Both the position numbers and the translations under genes were made by a program. A model generated the notes under the pieces. The model was not told the origin of the DNA. It worked only from the letters and a program-made list of their open reading frames with translations, and made no database searches. Positions 25,240 through 34,680 of a DNA stretch of 64,000 nt are shown one piece after another (the first letter of the stretch is position 1; each line of letters begins with the position of its first letter). The stretch is from Bacillus fungorum. GTDB taxonomy: Bacteria > Bacillota > Bacilli > Bacillales > Bacillaceae_G. The stretch lies in assembly GCF_002746455.1 (NCBI RefSeq), contig NZ_NWUW01000013.1, positions 62,001 through 126,000 of the forward strand. Reading direction: 5' to 3'.

Positions 25240-26502
25240 TCAATCCAATCGTCGAATACTCGGTACAGACAATGCTACTCCAATTGTTAAGATTACTAAA
25301 ATTGCTAGTGTAATTATTGTTACCTCACCACCTATTACATTTGCTAACCAGCCAACAACTACATATCCTAATGGTAATAAAGCGAATGAACCTAACATAT
25401 CAAGGCTTGCTACCCTCCCAAAGGCTTCTTCCGGTACAAGTTCTTGCAAACTTGTTTCCCAAATGAGTCCAAATATCATCATACCAAACCCTTCGATTGC
25501 CATTAATGCAATTAAAGCAGGCGCCCAAGTAATAAACGGCATCATTAAAAGCGCACAGCCACTTATTAAAACTCAACCATAGGCAAGTAATCCCCGCTTA
25601 CGCCACCGCTCTTTCCCGCCAAATATTAGCGCGGCAATTACAGCTCCACCACCAGAAGATGCCATACCTAGTCCATACACGTAAGCTTCAAAATGATGAT
25701 GAACATTAAACAACCATGGAATTAATACAACAATAATTCCTGCATAACAAATATTTATGAAAGAAAAGACTAAAATTGTAATCCATAACCACGGATGACT
25801 TTTTAGAACTAAAACCCCTTCCATAAACTCTTGTTTATAATCGACCTTACTCTTTTCAATAGGTTTTACTTTTTTAAACTTTATTTCTCTTAAAAATAAT
25901 AAACATAAAAATGATAGCAAATACGTTACTGCATCCAGTCCAAACCCTATTCCAGCAGATGCAACTGAAACAATCAATCCTCCAAGAGCCGGTCCAATTA
26001 GTCGTATACCTTGATTACTCATTTGAGTTAATGCATTAGCTGCATTTCGAATTTCCGGTACAAATACTTTCGCTCTTACAGCCGCATATGCCGGCTGAAA
26101 TATCCCTTCCATAAACCCATATAATGCTACGAGTACATATAGAAGTGGAATTGTTAAAACGTCCATAAATATAAGTGTTGCAAGTAATAGCGTTATTATG
26201 CAACGAATTATATCTGTAAATAACATTACTTTCACCCGATCAATTCGATCTACGACTAATCCAGCAAACGGTAACGCAAGAATATTAGGAAGCATGTACA
26301 TCGCCATAGTCATCCCCATTACAACTGTTGAACCAGTTAATGAATACACAACGACTGGCAGTATCACCATCGTTATCGAACTACCTAAAGTCGAGAGTAA
26401 TTGTCCAATCCATAAAAACTTAAAGTGTGGTGATACTTTCACTGGTAATAATAATTTACCGATATAACCTAGACTTTTCTCCTTTTGTAATTCTCCTTGC
26501 AT
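25240..26502 (-). pseudogene. MFS transporter interrupted by an in-frame TGA
   Basis: The frame from ATG 26502 (GAGGTG upstream) runs FKFLWIGQLLSTLGSSITMV through to KERWRKRGLLAYG, meets TGA at 25573-25575, and continues in the same frame with VLISGCALLMMPFITWAPAL to the stop at 25240. Joined, it is a normal protein of about 420 residues and 12 helices resembling macrolide-efflux (MefA/BcrB-type) MFS proteins. A single TGG-to-TGA change would explain the break. It is a pseudogene unless the stop is read through or is a sequence error. Confidence 0.85.
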
Positions 26503-26632
26503 GTCTCTCACCTCTTTTCAAATAGCTAAATCATCTAAAATAAATCTTTGAATTTTAATAATTTTCCATTTAATTATATATGAAATCATTAAATTTATGG
26601 TAATATTATCAAAAACACAAAGGAGACATTAT

Positions 26633-27166
26633 ATGAAAACAATTGAGACAGATAGACTCATACTACGCTCATTACAATTAGACGACGCTCTAGTAATCGA
26701 AAAATTAGCTGGCGATTATGATGTCGCTAAAACAACCCTATCTATTCCACACCCATATCCAAAAGGCTCTGCAAAAGATTTTATTACGCACATGCTACAA
26801 GCAGAAACTGATAAAAAAGTTGTAATTTTTTCTATATTAGGTAAGAATAATAAAGAATTATTAGGTGTGATTAATTTAAATTTAGATCCTATCCATAAAC
26901 GTGGCGAACTGGCCTATTGGATTGGAAGACCTTATTGGGGAAATGGATTTGGTACTGAAGCGGCGAAAGCACTACTACACTATGGATTCAACGAGCTACA
27001 TTTAAATAAAATATTCGCAGCAGCTTTTTCAAATAACCCTGGTTCATGGAGAATTATGGAGAAAATCGGAATGAAACATGAAGGAACGTTTAAACAACAT
27101 GTTGTAAAATCTGGTGAATCTATGGATATTACATACTACGGAATATTACGTGATGAATATAAATAA
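26633..27166 (+). CDS. RimJ/RimL-type GNAT acetyltransferase
   Basis: This 177-residue protein begins MKTIETDRLILRSLQLDDAL, the standard RimL opening, with LAYWIGRPYWGNGFGTEAAK as the acetyl-CoA loop and NNPGSWRIMEKIGMKHEGTF near the end. It transfers acetyl to an N-terminus or small amine; the target is unknown. ATG 26633 follows AAGGAGAC. Divergent from the broken MFS gene, with its own terminator. Confidence 0.88.
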   Translation: MKTIETDRLILRSLQLDDALVIEKLAGDYDVAKTTLSIPHPYPKGSAKDFITHMLQAETDKKVVIFSILGKNNKELLGVINLNLDPIHKRGELAYWIGRPYWGNGFGTEAAKALLHYGFNELHLNKIFAAAFSNNPGSWRIMEKIGMKHEGTFKQHVVKSGESMDITYYGILRDEYK

Positions 27167-27200
27167 AAAAGGTGTTTTCATAAATGAAAACACCTTTTTT
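27165..27200. terminator. Terminator between GNAT gene and bslO-like gene
   Basis: AAAAAAGGTGTTTTCAT...ATGAAAACACCTTTTTT, symmetric for both convergent genes. Confidence 0.88.
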
Positions 27201-27202
27201 AT

Positions 27203-28615
27203 TTATAATTTTAAGTTCTTCTTCAATGTCCAATACTTTTCTTGAGCATTTTCAAATGAAAATTCTACAAAGCCGTTTGGATCTTCACGATATACATTTA
27301 CTTTCTTACCATTTTCTAATTTTCCAACTTCATTTTGTGTAACATTTGGTACACTCTTAATTGTATAGCCAAATGGATATGGCACTTGATAGTAAGAGCC
27401 TACTAATTGAACAGTAGCTGTTGCATCTTTTGCATAATCTTTATATGGAATCGCTTCGCCTAATGTATTTACATTTAATGTATTAGGATTTTTCGGTAAT
27501 CGTTTTACATTTTCATAATCTTTCTTGTTAAACGGCTTAATACGCTCCATAATATTAGCTATTTTGCCAGCCCATTCTTTATCTGTTGCATACTTAATAT
27601 TCATAGCAGGTAATGTGTAACCATTGAAATGATTAGCACCTTCTTCTAAATAGTTCTTTCTTACATAATCAGCATTGTACGAAATACTTTGCCCGTACGA
27701 TGGTAAATATTTTGCATATGCAAATGGATCCCAATCAAATGCCTTTAGCCCAAATAGATTATGTTTACGATATGCAATTTCTGATTTACCGTAACCAGAT
27801 TCTAAGATTGCATGAGCAGCTAAATATAGTGCGCTCACACCGTACTCATTTTGTGCTTGAATAAAATCTTTTCCAGTTCCAATAAGAGGACTGTCAGGGT
27901 GAGATTTTTTTATGAAATTATCAATCTCTAGTGCCGTTATGTTAGATGGTAATGTCACATCTAGATTAATATACGATGGCTGTTCAACAGGAACATCATT
28001 TTTTATTTGCATCGCTTTATATAATAGTTGAGCATAACTTTCGCGTGTTAATACACCTGATGGGTCAAATCCTCCAAGGTTATTCCCTGCCGCTACACCA
28101 TTAGATTGCAATGCACTAATTGCTTCTTTTGCCCACCAATGTGTTGCATCTATATCATTAAATGTATGTGGTGCCTTCACTTCTAATTTAAATGCTTTTT
28201 GCAAAATAACAGACATCTCAGCGCGAGTTAACGACTCTTTCGGTCTAAACGTCCCTTTACCATCACCTACGAAAATCCCCATATCTGTTAGTGCCAAAAT
28301 TTCTTCTTGGAACATTGTCGTTCCTGCACTAATATCAGAATATGGATTTTTATAAGCGTTTTTTGCTTCTGGTTTTAACGCACGATACATTAATGCTGCT
28401 ACTTGCTCACGAGTTACAACATCTCCAAAGCCAAATTTACCATTATCGTACCCTGCAATAACCCCTTTTGACGTTAAATCAGTAATCGCTTCAAGTGACC
28501 AATGATTTTTCGGAACGTCTGGAAATTCTTTTGTAGATGCAAACGAAGTTGCTGGAGCCATCACTACTTGAAGTGCGACTGTCACTGCTAACACATTAGA
28601 AATAACTTTTTTCAT
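27203..28615 (-). CDS. S-layer-anchored murein glucosaminidase (BslO-like)
   Basis: 470 residues: signal peptide (cleavage near SFAS-T), three SLH domains (residues about 30-85, 90-150, 153-210; e.g. [38 protein letters not shown]), then a glucosaminidase domain of family 73 type ([37 protein letters not shown]) and an SH3-like end ([17 protein letters not shown]). SLH domains bind pyruvylated cell-wall polysaccharide. The architecture matches B. anthracis BslO, a chain-separation hydrolase placed at septa. The next gene upstream encodes a second SLH hydrolase. Confidence 0.88.
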   Translation of the reverse strand: MKKVISNVLAVTVALQVVMAPATSFASTKEFPDVPKNHWSLEAITDLTSKGVIAGYDNGKFGFGDVVTREQVAALMYRALKPEAKNAYKNPYSDISAGTTMFQEEILALTDMGIFVGDGKGTFRPKESLTRAEMSVILQKAFKLEVKAPHTFNDIDATHWWAKEAISALQSNGVAAGNNLGGFDPSGVLTRESYAQLLYKAMQIKNDVPVEQPSYINLDVTLPSNITALEIDNFIKKSHPDSPLIGTGKDFIQAQNEYGVSALYLAAHAILESGYGKSEIAYRKHNLFGLKAFDWDPFAYAKYLPSYGQSISYNADYVRKNYLEEGANHFNGYTLPAMNIKYATDKEWAGKIANIMERIKPFNKKDYENVKRLPKNPNTLNVNTLGEAIPYKDYAKDATATVQLVGSYYQVPYPFGYTIKSVPNVTQNEVGKLENGKKVNVYREDPNGFVEFSFENAQEKYWTLKKNLKL

Positions 28616-28870
28616 AAATTTTTTAACACGTTATGTATATGTTTGTCCCGTGTTAACTTGCCTCCCTTTATCGTATAATTTTCCCTATTAAACTAACAAA
28701 CTCTTAATTAGTCAACAGTAAAAGTATACGTGATAAAAATAAACTAATCTACCATTATTTTATTCATAATCAGCATAATACGATATATCTTTTTATTCCG
28801 ATACAAAATTACACAAACTTACAAAAAAAGCCCACCTCTATATAGATGATGGACTTAGCAATCAACATTG

Positions 28871-30115
28871 TTATTTCGTTAAACGAGATTTTGAAACATC
28901 AAAGCCTTTCCACTCATAATAATCTAAAATACCCGCATAAATTGCCTCAGCAGCAATTTGTCTTCCAGATTCTGAAGCTAACTTCTCATAATCCGTGCTG
29001 TTATCTAAGAATGCTAGTTCAGTTAATACTGCAGGCATCTCATTTTCTCTTAGTACATAAAAGTCTTCTGGTTTCACACCACGATCTCTTGTATCTAGAG
29101 CTTTAACTAATCTCTTTTGTATTTTATTGGCTAACATATAACTATCTTTTTCACGCTCAGTTAATTCTTTCTTTTCAGATCCTTTATAATAATAAGTTTC
29201 TGTTCCGTATCCATCATGATTTTGAGAAGCATTTGCATGGATACTTACAAAAATATCTCCATTATGTTCTTTCGCGAAATCCACACGATTTTTAAGGTCT
29301 TCACCTTGCTTTTCACCAAGACGGATATCTGTTTCACGCGTTAACATCACACGGAATGGAGTATTTTTCTCTAGTAAACTTTGTAATCTTTTAGATGTAT
29401 CTAATACAATATCACTTTCATGTAACCCTTGTGTTGCCTTCCCAGGATCTGTTCCTCCATGACCAGGATCAATAATAATCACCTGTTCTACTAAAGGGTT
29501 ACCTACTTTAAGTGAGTCCGCCTTTGCAATAAACTGCGCTGCTTCTGCTTTAGTTAGAATTTTTTTCGGCTCCCATTTGTCACCAGTCCCAACAGAAATC
29601 CCTAATTCAACTAGAATGTTAGCTTTTTCTTTACCCCAGTTTAATGTTTCTAAATCCTTGAATTTAGTTGCTGGAGTACCACTTACTTTAGACTCTAATT
29701 TGTAAGCTTCTACAAGAAGAGATGCCATTGAAACACGGTCGATTTTTCCATTTGGATCGAATACGCCTTCACCTTTACCCTTAACAACGCCAGCTTTTTC
29801 TACAGCTGCGATGAATGGAGTATACCATTGGTTTTGAGAATCACCGAAAGATGGTTTAGCATCTTTATCGAATGGTAAGTTTAAGATTTTAGCCATCATT
29901 GTAGCTGCTTCTGCACGAGTGATTTCTTTTCCAGGCTCGAACATTCCTTTCTCGTTACCTGTAACTGCGCCTTTATCTGCTAAATAGTTAATAGAATCTT
30001 CTGCCCAGTATTTAATCGGAACATCTGGAAACTTTTTTGTTTGTGCGAAACTACTAGATGAATAAGATAATATACTAGCTGCAATTACTCCTGCTGCGAT
30101 TATTCTATTTTTCAT
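28871..30115 (-). CDS. S-layer-anchored N-acetylmuramoyl-L-alanine amidase
   Basis: 414 residues: signal peptide (SYSSSSFAQT), three SLH domains to about residue 210 (YWAEDSINYLADKGAVTGNE first), then an Amidase_3 zinc domain with the metal histidine in VIIIDPGHGGTDPGKATQGL HES, FVSIHANASQNHDGYGTETY and the catalytic glutamate near MPAVLTELAFLDN. It cleaves the amide bond between MurNAc and the peptide stem. It is read toward the BslO-like gene, 256 bp apart, so it is separately transcribed but a likely functional partner in cell separation. Confidence 0.92.
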   Translation of the reverse strand: MKNRIIAAGVIAASILSYSSSSFAQTKKFPDVPIKYWAEDSINYLADKGAVTGNEKGMFEPGKEITRAEAATMMAKILNLPFDKDAKPSFGDSQNQWYTPFIAAVEKAGVVKGKGEGVFDPNGKIDRVSMASLLVEAYKLESKVSGTPATKFKDLETLNWGKEKANILVELGISVGTGDKWEPKKILTKAEAAQFIAKADSLKVGNPLVEQVIIIDPGHGGTDPGKATQGLHESDIVLDTSKRLQSLLEKNTPFRVMLTRETDIRLGEKQGEDLKNRVDFAKEHNGDIFVSIHANASQNHDGYGTETYYYKGSEKKELTEREKDSYMLANKIQKRLVKALDTRDRGVKPEDFYVLRENEMPAVLTELAFLDNSTDYEKLASESGRQIAAEAIYAGILDYYEWKGFDVSKSRLTK

Positions 30116-30269
30116 AGAATATATTCCCCTCTCAAGTACAATGTTTTTATGTAACAGACTAATTATAGTTCTGAAAATTAATAATAGTCAATTGGTTTTT
30201 GTATAATTTTGTATTATTATTGTATTTTTTGGCATAAACAACTATAGTTAAAAACTATAAGATTCTTAT

Positions 30270-30423
30270 TTTACCCCGCATTAACGGGCAGTAAGACCCC
30301 CACCTCAAAATTCAGCGAAAGCAAAGAAGTTAGATAGGGGATCAACTGCCCGTAAAAGCCCGATTGGTTCAACTAATAATCAGTGGGGATGAAGAACCCC
30401 CCACTGATTAAAGTTTCACTTTA
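30270..30423. repeat. bcr1-type repeat element, copy 1
   Basis: About 154 bp beginning CCGCATTAACGGGCAGTAAG and ending GATTAAAGTTTCACTTTAT. It is nearly identical to a second copy at 39456-39608. Internal self-complementary parts (ACGGGCAG/CTGCCCGT; CAGTGGGG/CCCCACTG) predict a folded RNA or DNA. This matches my knowledge of bcr1, a mobile repeat of the B. cereus group that targets TTTAT; the right flank has TTTAT and the left has TTTTA. Confidence 0.85.
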
Positions 30424-30440
30424 TAAGAGGAGAGATTCGT

Positions 30441-30926
30441 ATGAGCAAGAATTGGAAAGATATAGAACATCGTATGTATACAATGTGTATGATTCAGCGG
30501 AATAACGAAGTATTGCTAATACAGCGCCCCGATCATCTAGGCTTCCCTGGTTACATCGCTCCTGGCGGTAAAGTAGATTTTCCAGAAAGTATCGTTCAAG
30601 CTGCTAAACGAGAAGTAAAAGAAGAAACTGGATTACTTGTTTCAAATTTAACTTTTAAGGGATTAGATGAATACGTAAATCCGAAAGAAAATGTTCGCTA
30701 TATGGTTTTCAACTATTGGACAGATTCATTTGAAGGTGAGCTTCTTATGAACCCTCCTGAAGGTGAATTATTATGGGTACCAATCGATACAGCACTACAT
30801 CTCCCTATGCAAGATTGGTTTAAAGAAAGATTTCCATTATTTTTTGAAAAAGGTACGTTTGAAATTCAACGTATTTGGGACAATGACTTAGATAAACAAG
30901 TTGCTATGACTATTACCCATACGTAA
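30441..30926 (+). CDS. NUDIX hydrolase (MutT / 8-oxo-dGTP diphosphatase-like)
   Basis: This 161-residue protein carries the complete Nudix box GGKVDFPESIVQAAKREVKE ETGL (residues about 42-65). MCMIQRNNEVLLIQRPDHLG precedes it and the C-terminus is MutT-like (PPEGELLWVPIDTALHLP). It hydrolyses a nucleoside diphosphate-linked substrate, with oxidised nucleotides as a common default for this subfamily. GGAGAG precedes ATG 30441. The bcr1 element sits 17 bp upstream, so its right end may supply part of the promoter region. Confidence 0.85.
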   Translation: MSKNWKDIEHRMYTMCMIQRNNEVLLIQRPDHLGFPGYIAPGGKVDFPESIVQAAKREVKEETGLLVSNLTFKGLDEYVNPKENVRYMVFNYWTDSFEGELLMNPPEGELLWVPIDTALHLPMQDWFKERFPLFFEKGTFEIQRIWDNDLDKQVAMTITHT

Positions 30927-30953
30927 AAAAGCTTGGAATCTCTCCAAGCTTTT
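30927..30953. terminator. Terminator between nudix and yndJ-like genes
   Basis: AAAAGCTTGGA...TCCAAGCTTTT, symmetric between convergent genes. Confidence 0.85.
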
Positions 30954-30954
30954 C

Positions 30955-32580
30955 TTACTTCTCCTCTATTTTCTTAATCTCATAATCAATTTCTAAAAAC
31001 TTAACTCCGAATATCCACATTTTATGGTTAGCTTCTAACATTTGATTTGCACCCTCTTTAATAATAAACGTCTCAGCTAACGGTAAACGGATTGTAAAGA
31101 AACGAGTATGTAAATAGATCCCCTCATCTCCCTTACCATTTCTTCTCATCTTACTAGTAATAATTAAATTATTACTCTTATTACATAATTTCAAAATCCC
31201 CGTCATATTCGAATATGGTAAAGGCAATGCGATATTCATATATGTATCGCTCTTATATGTATGCATTGAATACAAGGCTAAAAAAATAGACTCCCCTGTT
31301 TCATTTTTTCTTAGCCAAGCCCTTACATTCTCTCTTCCATCCTTCTCATCCATTACCCCTATGATAGAGCCATGCATTGTTTCCCACTTGCCGCCCATTC
31401 CTAAATGTATTTGTCCTACACGCTTACTCATTTTCTCATAACAAAATGCGAACGGGCGGAACCAACGAGTCCATTTAATATGCGATTGTAACTTATACGC
31501 TGTTGTATTTTCATAAAAACGAATAATGCTTACAGGAATCTTCGCCGTATCAAATGCCTCACTATGAAAATCATTCATTTTATCAACTAAACCGTTGTAC
31601 TCCTTGCTATCTATTACATTTCTGTTATGTAAAAATGCTTCACCAACTGTCGCCTTTCCTCTTAATCTACTCATTGGTTTGCCGTAATATTTATAGTTCG
31701 GAACACTCTTTTCAATCATCCAACCGACAAATGCCGGTAACGCTACTCCAATTCCATTAACAACACCGTGAATCCAAACCATTTGGGCAATTGTAATCGT
31801 CATTACATATTTCAAATTCCCATACGAATATATAAGTGAAAACATAATTGTTACCATGAGTGTACTAGACGATATGATCAGGAGAATCTTTGCGCTGATA
31901 GCATTAAATTTCGTGCGCCAAACATAAATCCCATAACCATAAATAGCGCATAAATATAGGAACACTGCAAAAAATTCAAATACCCTTGAGTACGTAATTC
32001 CAATCGCAACTGTCATCGGTGAAATGACTATAATAAACATAATTGCATCATATACTTTACTGCTCTTTTCTCTCTTCCGCCCTATTAAACCAGCTGATAA
32101 TGGCAATAGAAACGCCGAATAATGAAAGTGTGCAGCTGTGAGTAAAACAATGTCAGAAGTAAACTGCATAATCGAAATCTTTGCTACAGAAGCAAAAAAC
32201 CAGAATCCACCTAAAAACAAATAAATAAACGCACTATCAATAGCCGTTTCTTCTAACGGTTTCCATCCTCTTTCTAGTAATCTATTTATACCAAATAACG
32301 CAACGACCCCCGTATATACAAACCAAATTATCGCAAAGATATATTGATTTGTTACAAAAGCTAACATTGCACAAATCGCTGCTATTGGATATAAAAACGA
32401 TACGGATTTATAAAATAATACATATGATCCATTTCTTGCTCTTTTATCAATAATACAAAAAGACATTGGTATACATAACAAAATAGATAATAATATAATT
32501 GCTTCAACAGGATTTACATCGGGCCACTCACATATTAGAAAAACAATATAACAAGCAAGACCAAATATTATATTTCTCAT
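30955..32580 (-). CDS. YndJ-like multi-pass membrane protein
   Basis: The 541-residue protein has about ten helices in its first 290 residues (IVFLICEWPDVNPVEAIILL; TAAHFHYSAFLLPLSAGLIG) and a C-terminal cytoplasmic domain of about 230 residues (YNGLVDKMNDFHSEAFDTAK; GGKWETMHGSIIGVMDEKDG). It matches B. subtilis YndJ by layout and by its two upstream neighbours, which look like YndH and YndG. No biochemical function is known to me. The three genes are nearly contiguous (gaps of 5 and 3 bp) and form one operon. Confidence 0.8.
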   Translation of the reverse strand: MRNIIFGLACYIVFLICEWPDVNPVEAIILLSILLCIPMSFCIIDKRARNGSYVLFYKSVSFLYPIAAICAMLAFVTNQYIFAIIWFVYTGVVALFGINRLLERGWKPLEETAIDSAFIYLFLGGFWFFASVAKISIMQFTSDIVLLTAAHFHYSAFLLPLSAGLIGRKREKSSKVYDAIMFIIVISPMTVAIGITYSRVFEFFAVFLYLCAIYGYGIYVWRTKFNAISAKILLIISSSTLMVTIMFSLIYSYGNLKYVMTITIAQMVWIHGVVNGIGVALPAFVGWMIEKSVPNYKYYGKPMSRLRGKATVGEAFLHNRNVIDSKEYNGLVDKMNDFHSEAFDTAKIPVSIIRFYENTTAYKLQSHIKWTRWFRPFAFCYEKMSKRVGQIHLGMGGKWETMHGSIIGVMDEKDGRENVRAWLRKNETGESIFLALYSMHTYKSDTYMNIALPLPYSNMTGILKLCNKSNNLIITSKMRRNGKGDEGIYLHTRFFTIRLPLAETFIIKEGANQMLEANHKMWIFGVKFLEIDYEIKKIEEK

Positions 32581-32585
32581 ATCGT

Positions 32586-33191
32586 TTATTTCCTTTCCAC
32601 AAACGTTCCCTTATATGAAAATAGCGAACCCATTAACGGATTTCGTACTTGTACATGAATTCGAAAACATTGTAGTTCCTCATCATAACTTTCAACAATT
32701 TTTGCTTCCCCATATAAAAACCTAGGTAACGGTACTTTTATTCTAAACATATAAAACCATTGTTTCTTCGAAGAAATATGCATTGCTCCCATCTCATCAA
32801 TATGAAAATTTAATGTAGAGACAAGTAAATGTGGTTCACCAAAATAATCTACAATTTCATTTTTATCAAGTTTCATTACCGCATTAAAATATCTTTCCTT
32901 ATCATGAAAATAAAAAGTACGATTCCACCGCACAAGTTCATTTCCATGTTCATCTCGCTCAGCGGTATTATGTATTGTAAATGGTACTTCCTTCCCCCGC
33001 TCAGAGAAAAACATACGAAACTTCGATGCAATCTTTAAAATCAATTTAACAAGAAAAGAGCCACCGTAAATTTCATCCATCTTTCCTTCTCCAATAAAGC
33101 TAGTTTCTTCTGTAATCTCATAGCGTTTCTGTAATTTTGGATGTAGTTTTTTATAAGAATCCCCTAATAGTCTTTCATAAATATTAGTCAT
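32586..33191 (-). CDS. DUF4166 protein (YndH-like)
   Basis: 201 residues, soluble, beginning MTNIYERLLGDSYKKLHPKL, with FTIHNTAERDEHGNELVRWN and a C-terminal beta-rich FRIHVQVRNPLMGSLFSYKG. DUF4166 domains are found alone or fused to oxidoreductases. In B. subtilis the homologue is yndH. It lies between the DoxX-like and YndJ-like genes and so probably belongs to the same membrane-linked process, which is unknown. Confidence 0.75.
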   Translation of the reverse strand: MTNIYERLLGDSYKKLHPKLQKRYEITEETSFIGEGKMDEIYGGSFLVKLILKIASKFRMFFSERGKEVPFTIHNTAERDEHGNELVRWNRTFYFHDKERYFNAVMKLDKNEIVDYFGEPHLLVSTLNFHIDEMGAMHISSKKQWFYMFRIKVPLPRFLYGEAKIVESYDEELQCFRIHVQVRNPLMGSLFSYKGTFVERK

Positions 33192-33194
33192 ACA

Positions 33195-34103
33195 TTATCC
33201 CTTTCTCTTCCTCTTGCAATTTTTTGCGCTTGGCAAATTAGTGCTATTTATATAACCGACAATCGATAACCCCATTAGTAGAATGTTTAATGTAATTGGA
33301 TTAAACGGCTCTGTAAAACTTGTGATATTCGTAAATTCTGCCGCTATCGTTAAGGCTATTAACATAAAAACATGTACTATAAATACTTTTCGTTTTGGAA
33401 ATGGAAGTAACCATACGACTCCAAAAATCACTTCTAACAGCCCAATTATTTTAAGAATAAAAATACTATTTTCAGTTGAACCAATTATGACCGAAAGCAT
33501 TTTCACTTCTTCTGGATGGGTAAAGATTATTTTCGGTACAATCCCTTGATATAGCCATACAAAAGCGAATAAAAAACATACGAGCCAATATGTCATTGTT
33601 CTTCTCATTAGCAACCTAGGATGAAGCCCCTTTTCTAACCATAATTTTAAAGCATCAAAACTCCAAGCAGTCGCAGAGCCTAATAAAGGCCGAAAAATAT
33701 AGAAATCTATTACATTCCCTATACGACCAAACCTCGTATCATAATCATATTGCGTCTCAAAATGAATGTGTTCTTTACGGGGTGTATACTTCCAATAACC
33801 ACGCCCTATTTGAATAAGAGATAATGTATTATCCGTCCAAAATTTCAAAGAAGAAATCCGTTCTCCTGTTTCTTTTCTTATTTCACCTATCGATTCCCCT
33901 TCCCCAGCTATTTCAAGTCCAAATCCAATCTTTGTTTTATATAAAAACTTCTGTGGTTCTCCTTCTTTTTTCTCTAAATACGAAATTTCAGTAAAGCGAG
34001 CATCCCATTCTGTATGTATATGTGGTTCTTGCGTGTATTCCCATAATTTCTCCATTGTTGTGTTCATTTCTGTCGAAACATAAATAGGCTTTTTCCCCTT
34101 CAT
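33195..34103 (-). CDS. SRPBCC/DoxX-like membrane protein (YndG-like)
   Basis: 302 residues in two parts: an N-terminal ligand-binding fold (PIYVSTEMNTTMEKLWEYTQ, THETQ-like beta strands to about residue 160) and a C-terminal four-helix DoxX-like membrane domain (TMTYWLVCFLFAFVWLYQGI, GLLEVIFGVVWLLPFP, FVHVFMLIALTIAAEF). GGAGGTGG precedes ATG 34103. It is the first gene of the three-gene unit. The fold suggests lipid or hydrophobic ligand binding, but nothing direct shows it. Confidence 0.75.
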   Translation of the reverse strand: MKGKKPIYVSTEMNTTMEKLWEYTQEPHIHTEWDARFTEISYLEKKEGEPQKFLYKTKIGFGLEIAGEGESIGEIRKETGERISSLKFWTDNTLSLIQIGRGYWKYTPRKEHIHFETQYDYDTRFGRIGNVIDFYIFRPLLGSATAWSFDALKLWLEKGLHPRLLMRRTMTYWLVCFLFAFVWLYQGIVPKIIFTHPEEVKMLSVIIGSTENSIFILKIIGLLEVIFGVVWLLPFPKRKVFIVHVFMLIALTIAAEFTNITSFTEPFNPITLNILLMGLSIVGYINSTNLPSAKNCKRKRKG

Positions 34104-34217
34104 TCTTCCACCTCCAATGCATTATAAGTTTAATGTACATGCATTGGATTTATTTTGCTACATTTTTCACAAACTTTCTAAGAAAAAGAAAGAATTTTTA
34201 AAATATATATAAAACAC

Positions 34218-34246
34218 TTGATTCCCCGAAAAATTTAAATTATTAT
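34218..34246 (+). promoter_or_regulatory. Sigma-A promoter of lysC leader
   Basis: TTGATT at 34218-34223, a 17-nt spacer, TATTAT at 34241-34246. Confidence 0.6.
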
Positions 34247-34295
34247 AAAACAAATGTTACCAACAACTTCATAAATCAAACACTCTCGCCTAAAA

Positions 34296-34514
34296 CGTGA
34301 GATAGAGGTTGCGATACTTATGAGTATTCTAATGGAGACACAGAGATGTCTATGAAATTAGATGAAAGGAAGTATTGCCGAAATCGATATATTTCTCTGT
34401 ATGTATCGATTGGGGCTGTTTTCGAATAGAAACAGAACTGTCATATGTACAGACGTGTATGTATGAAGAGCTATCTACAAAAAAGAGATACCATTTTTAT
34501 GGTATTCCTTTTTT
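34296..34514 (+). promoter_or_regulatory. Lysine riboswitch (L-box) with terminator
   Basis: The leader has the L-box core in order: GATAGAGGTTGCG (34301 on), a GAAGTATTGCCGAAA stretch, GGGGCTGTT, AAACAGAACTGTC and the closing GAAGAGCTATCTAC (34465-34478). Together they form the five-way junction and P1. An intrinsic hairpin ATACCAT...ATGGTAT plus CCTTTTTT follows (34486-34514). Lysine binding should favour termination before the aspartokinase gene. Confidence 0.92.
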
Positions 34515-34563
34515 GGCGGTTTTTTTATTAGCTCCGTTTTCTGTTTCCCTTTTCCTGTAACAG

Positions 34564-34596
34564 CACCATCCTCACTTATTTGAGATGGTGTTTTTT
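34564..34596 (+). terminator. Second terminator between L-box and lysC
   Basis: CACCATC...GATGGTG followed by TTTTTTG. Having two hairpins in series may tighten the off state. Confidence 0.75.
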
Positions 34597-34680
34597 GTTT
34601 TTCTCTGGTAGCTACAGGAATATTGGGATTTATATATGTCCTAATCTATTCTTAAAAATGGATGAAAGAAGGAATTCGTA

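Noticed and set aside
34375..34560. 61-codon plus-strand frame upstream of lysC
   Set aside because: It lies across the lysine riboswitch and its terminator; the conserved RNA explains the sequence and no ribosome site precedes the ATG.
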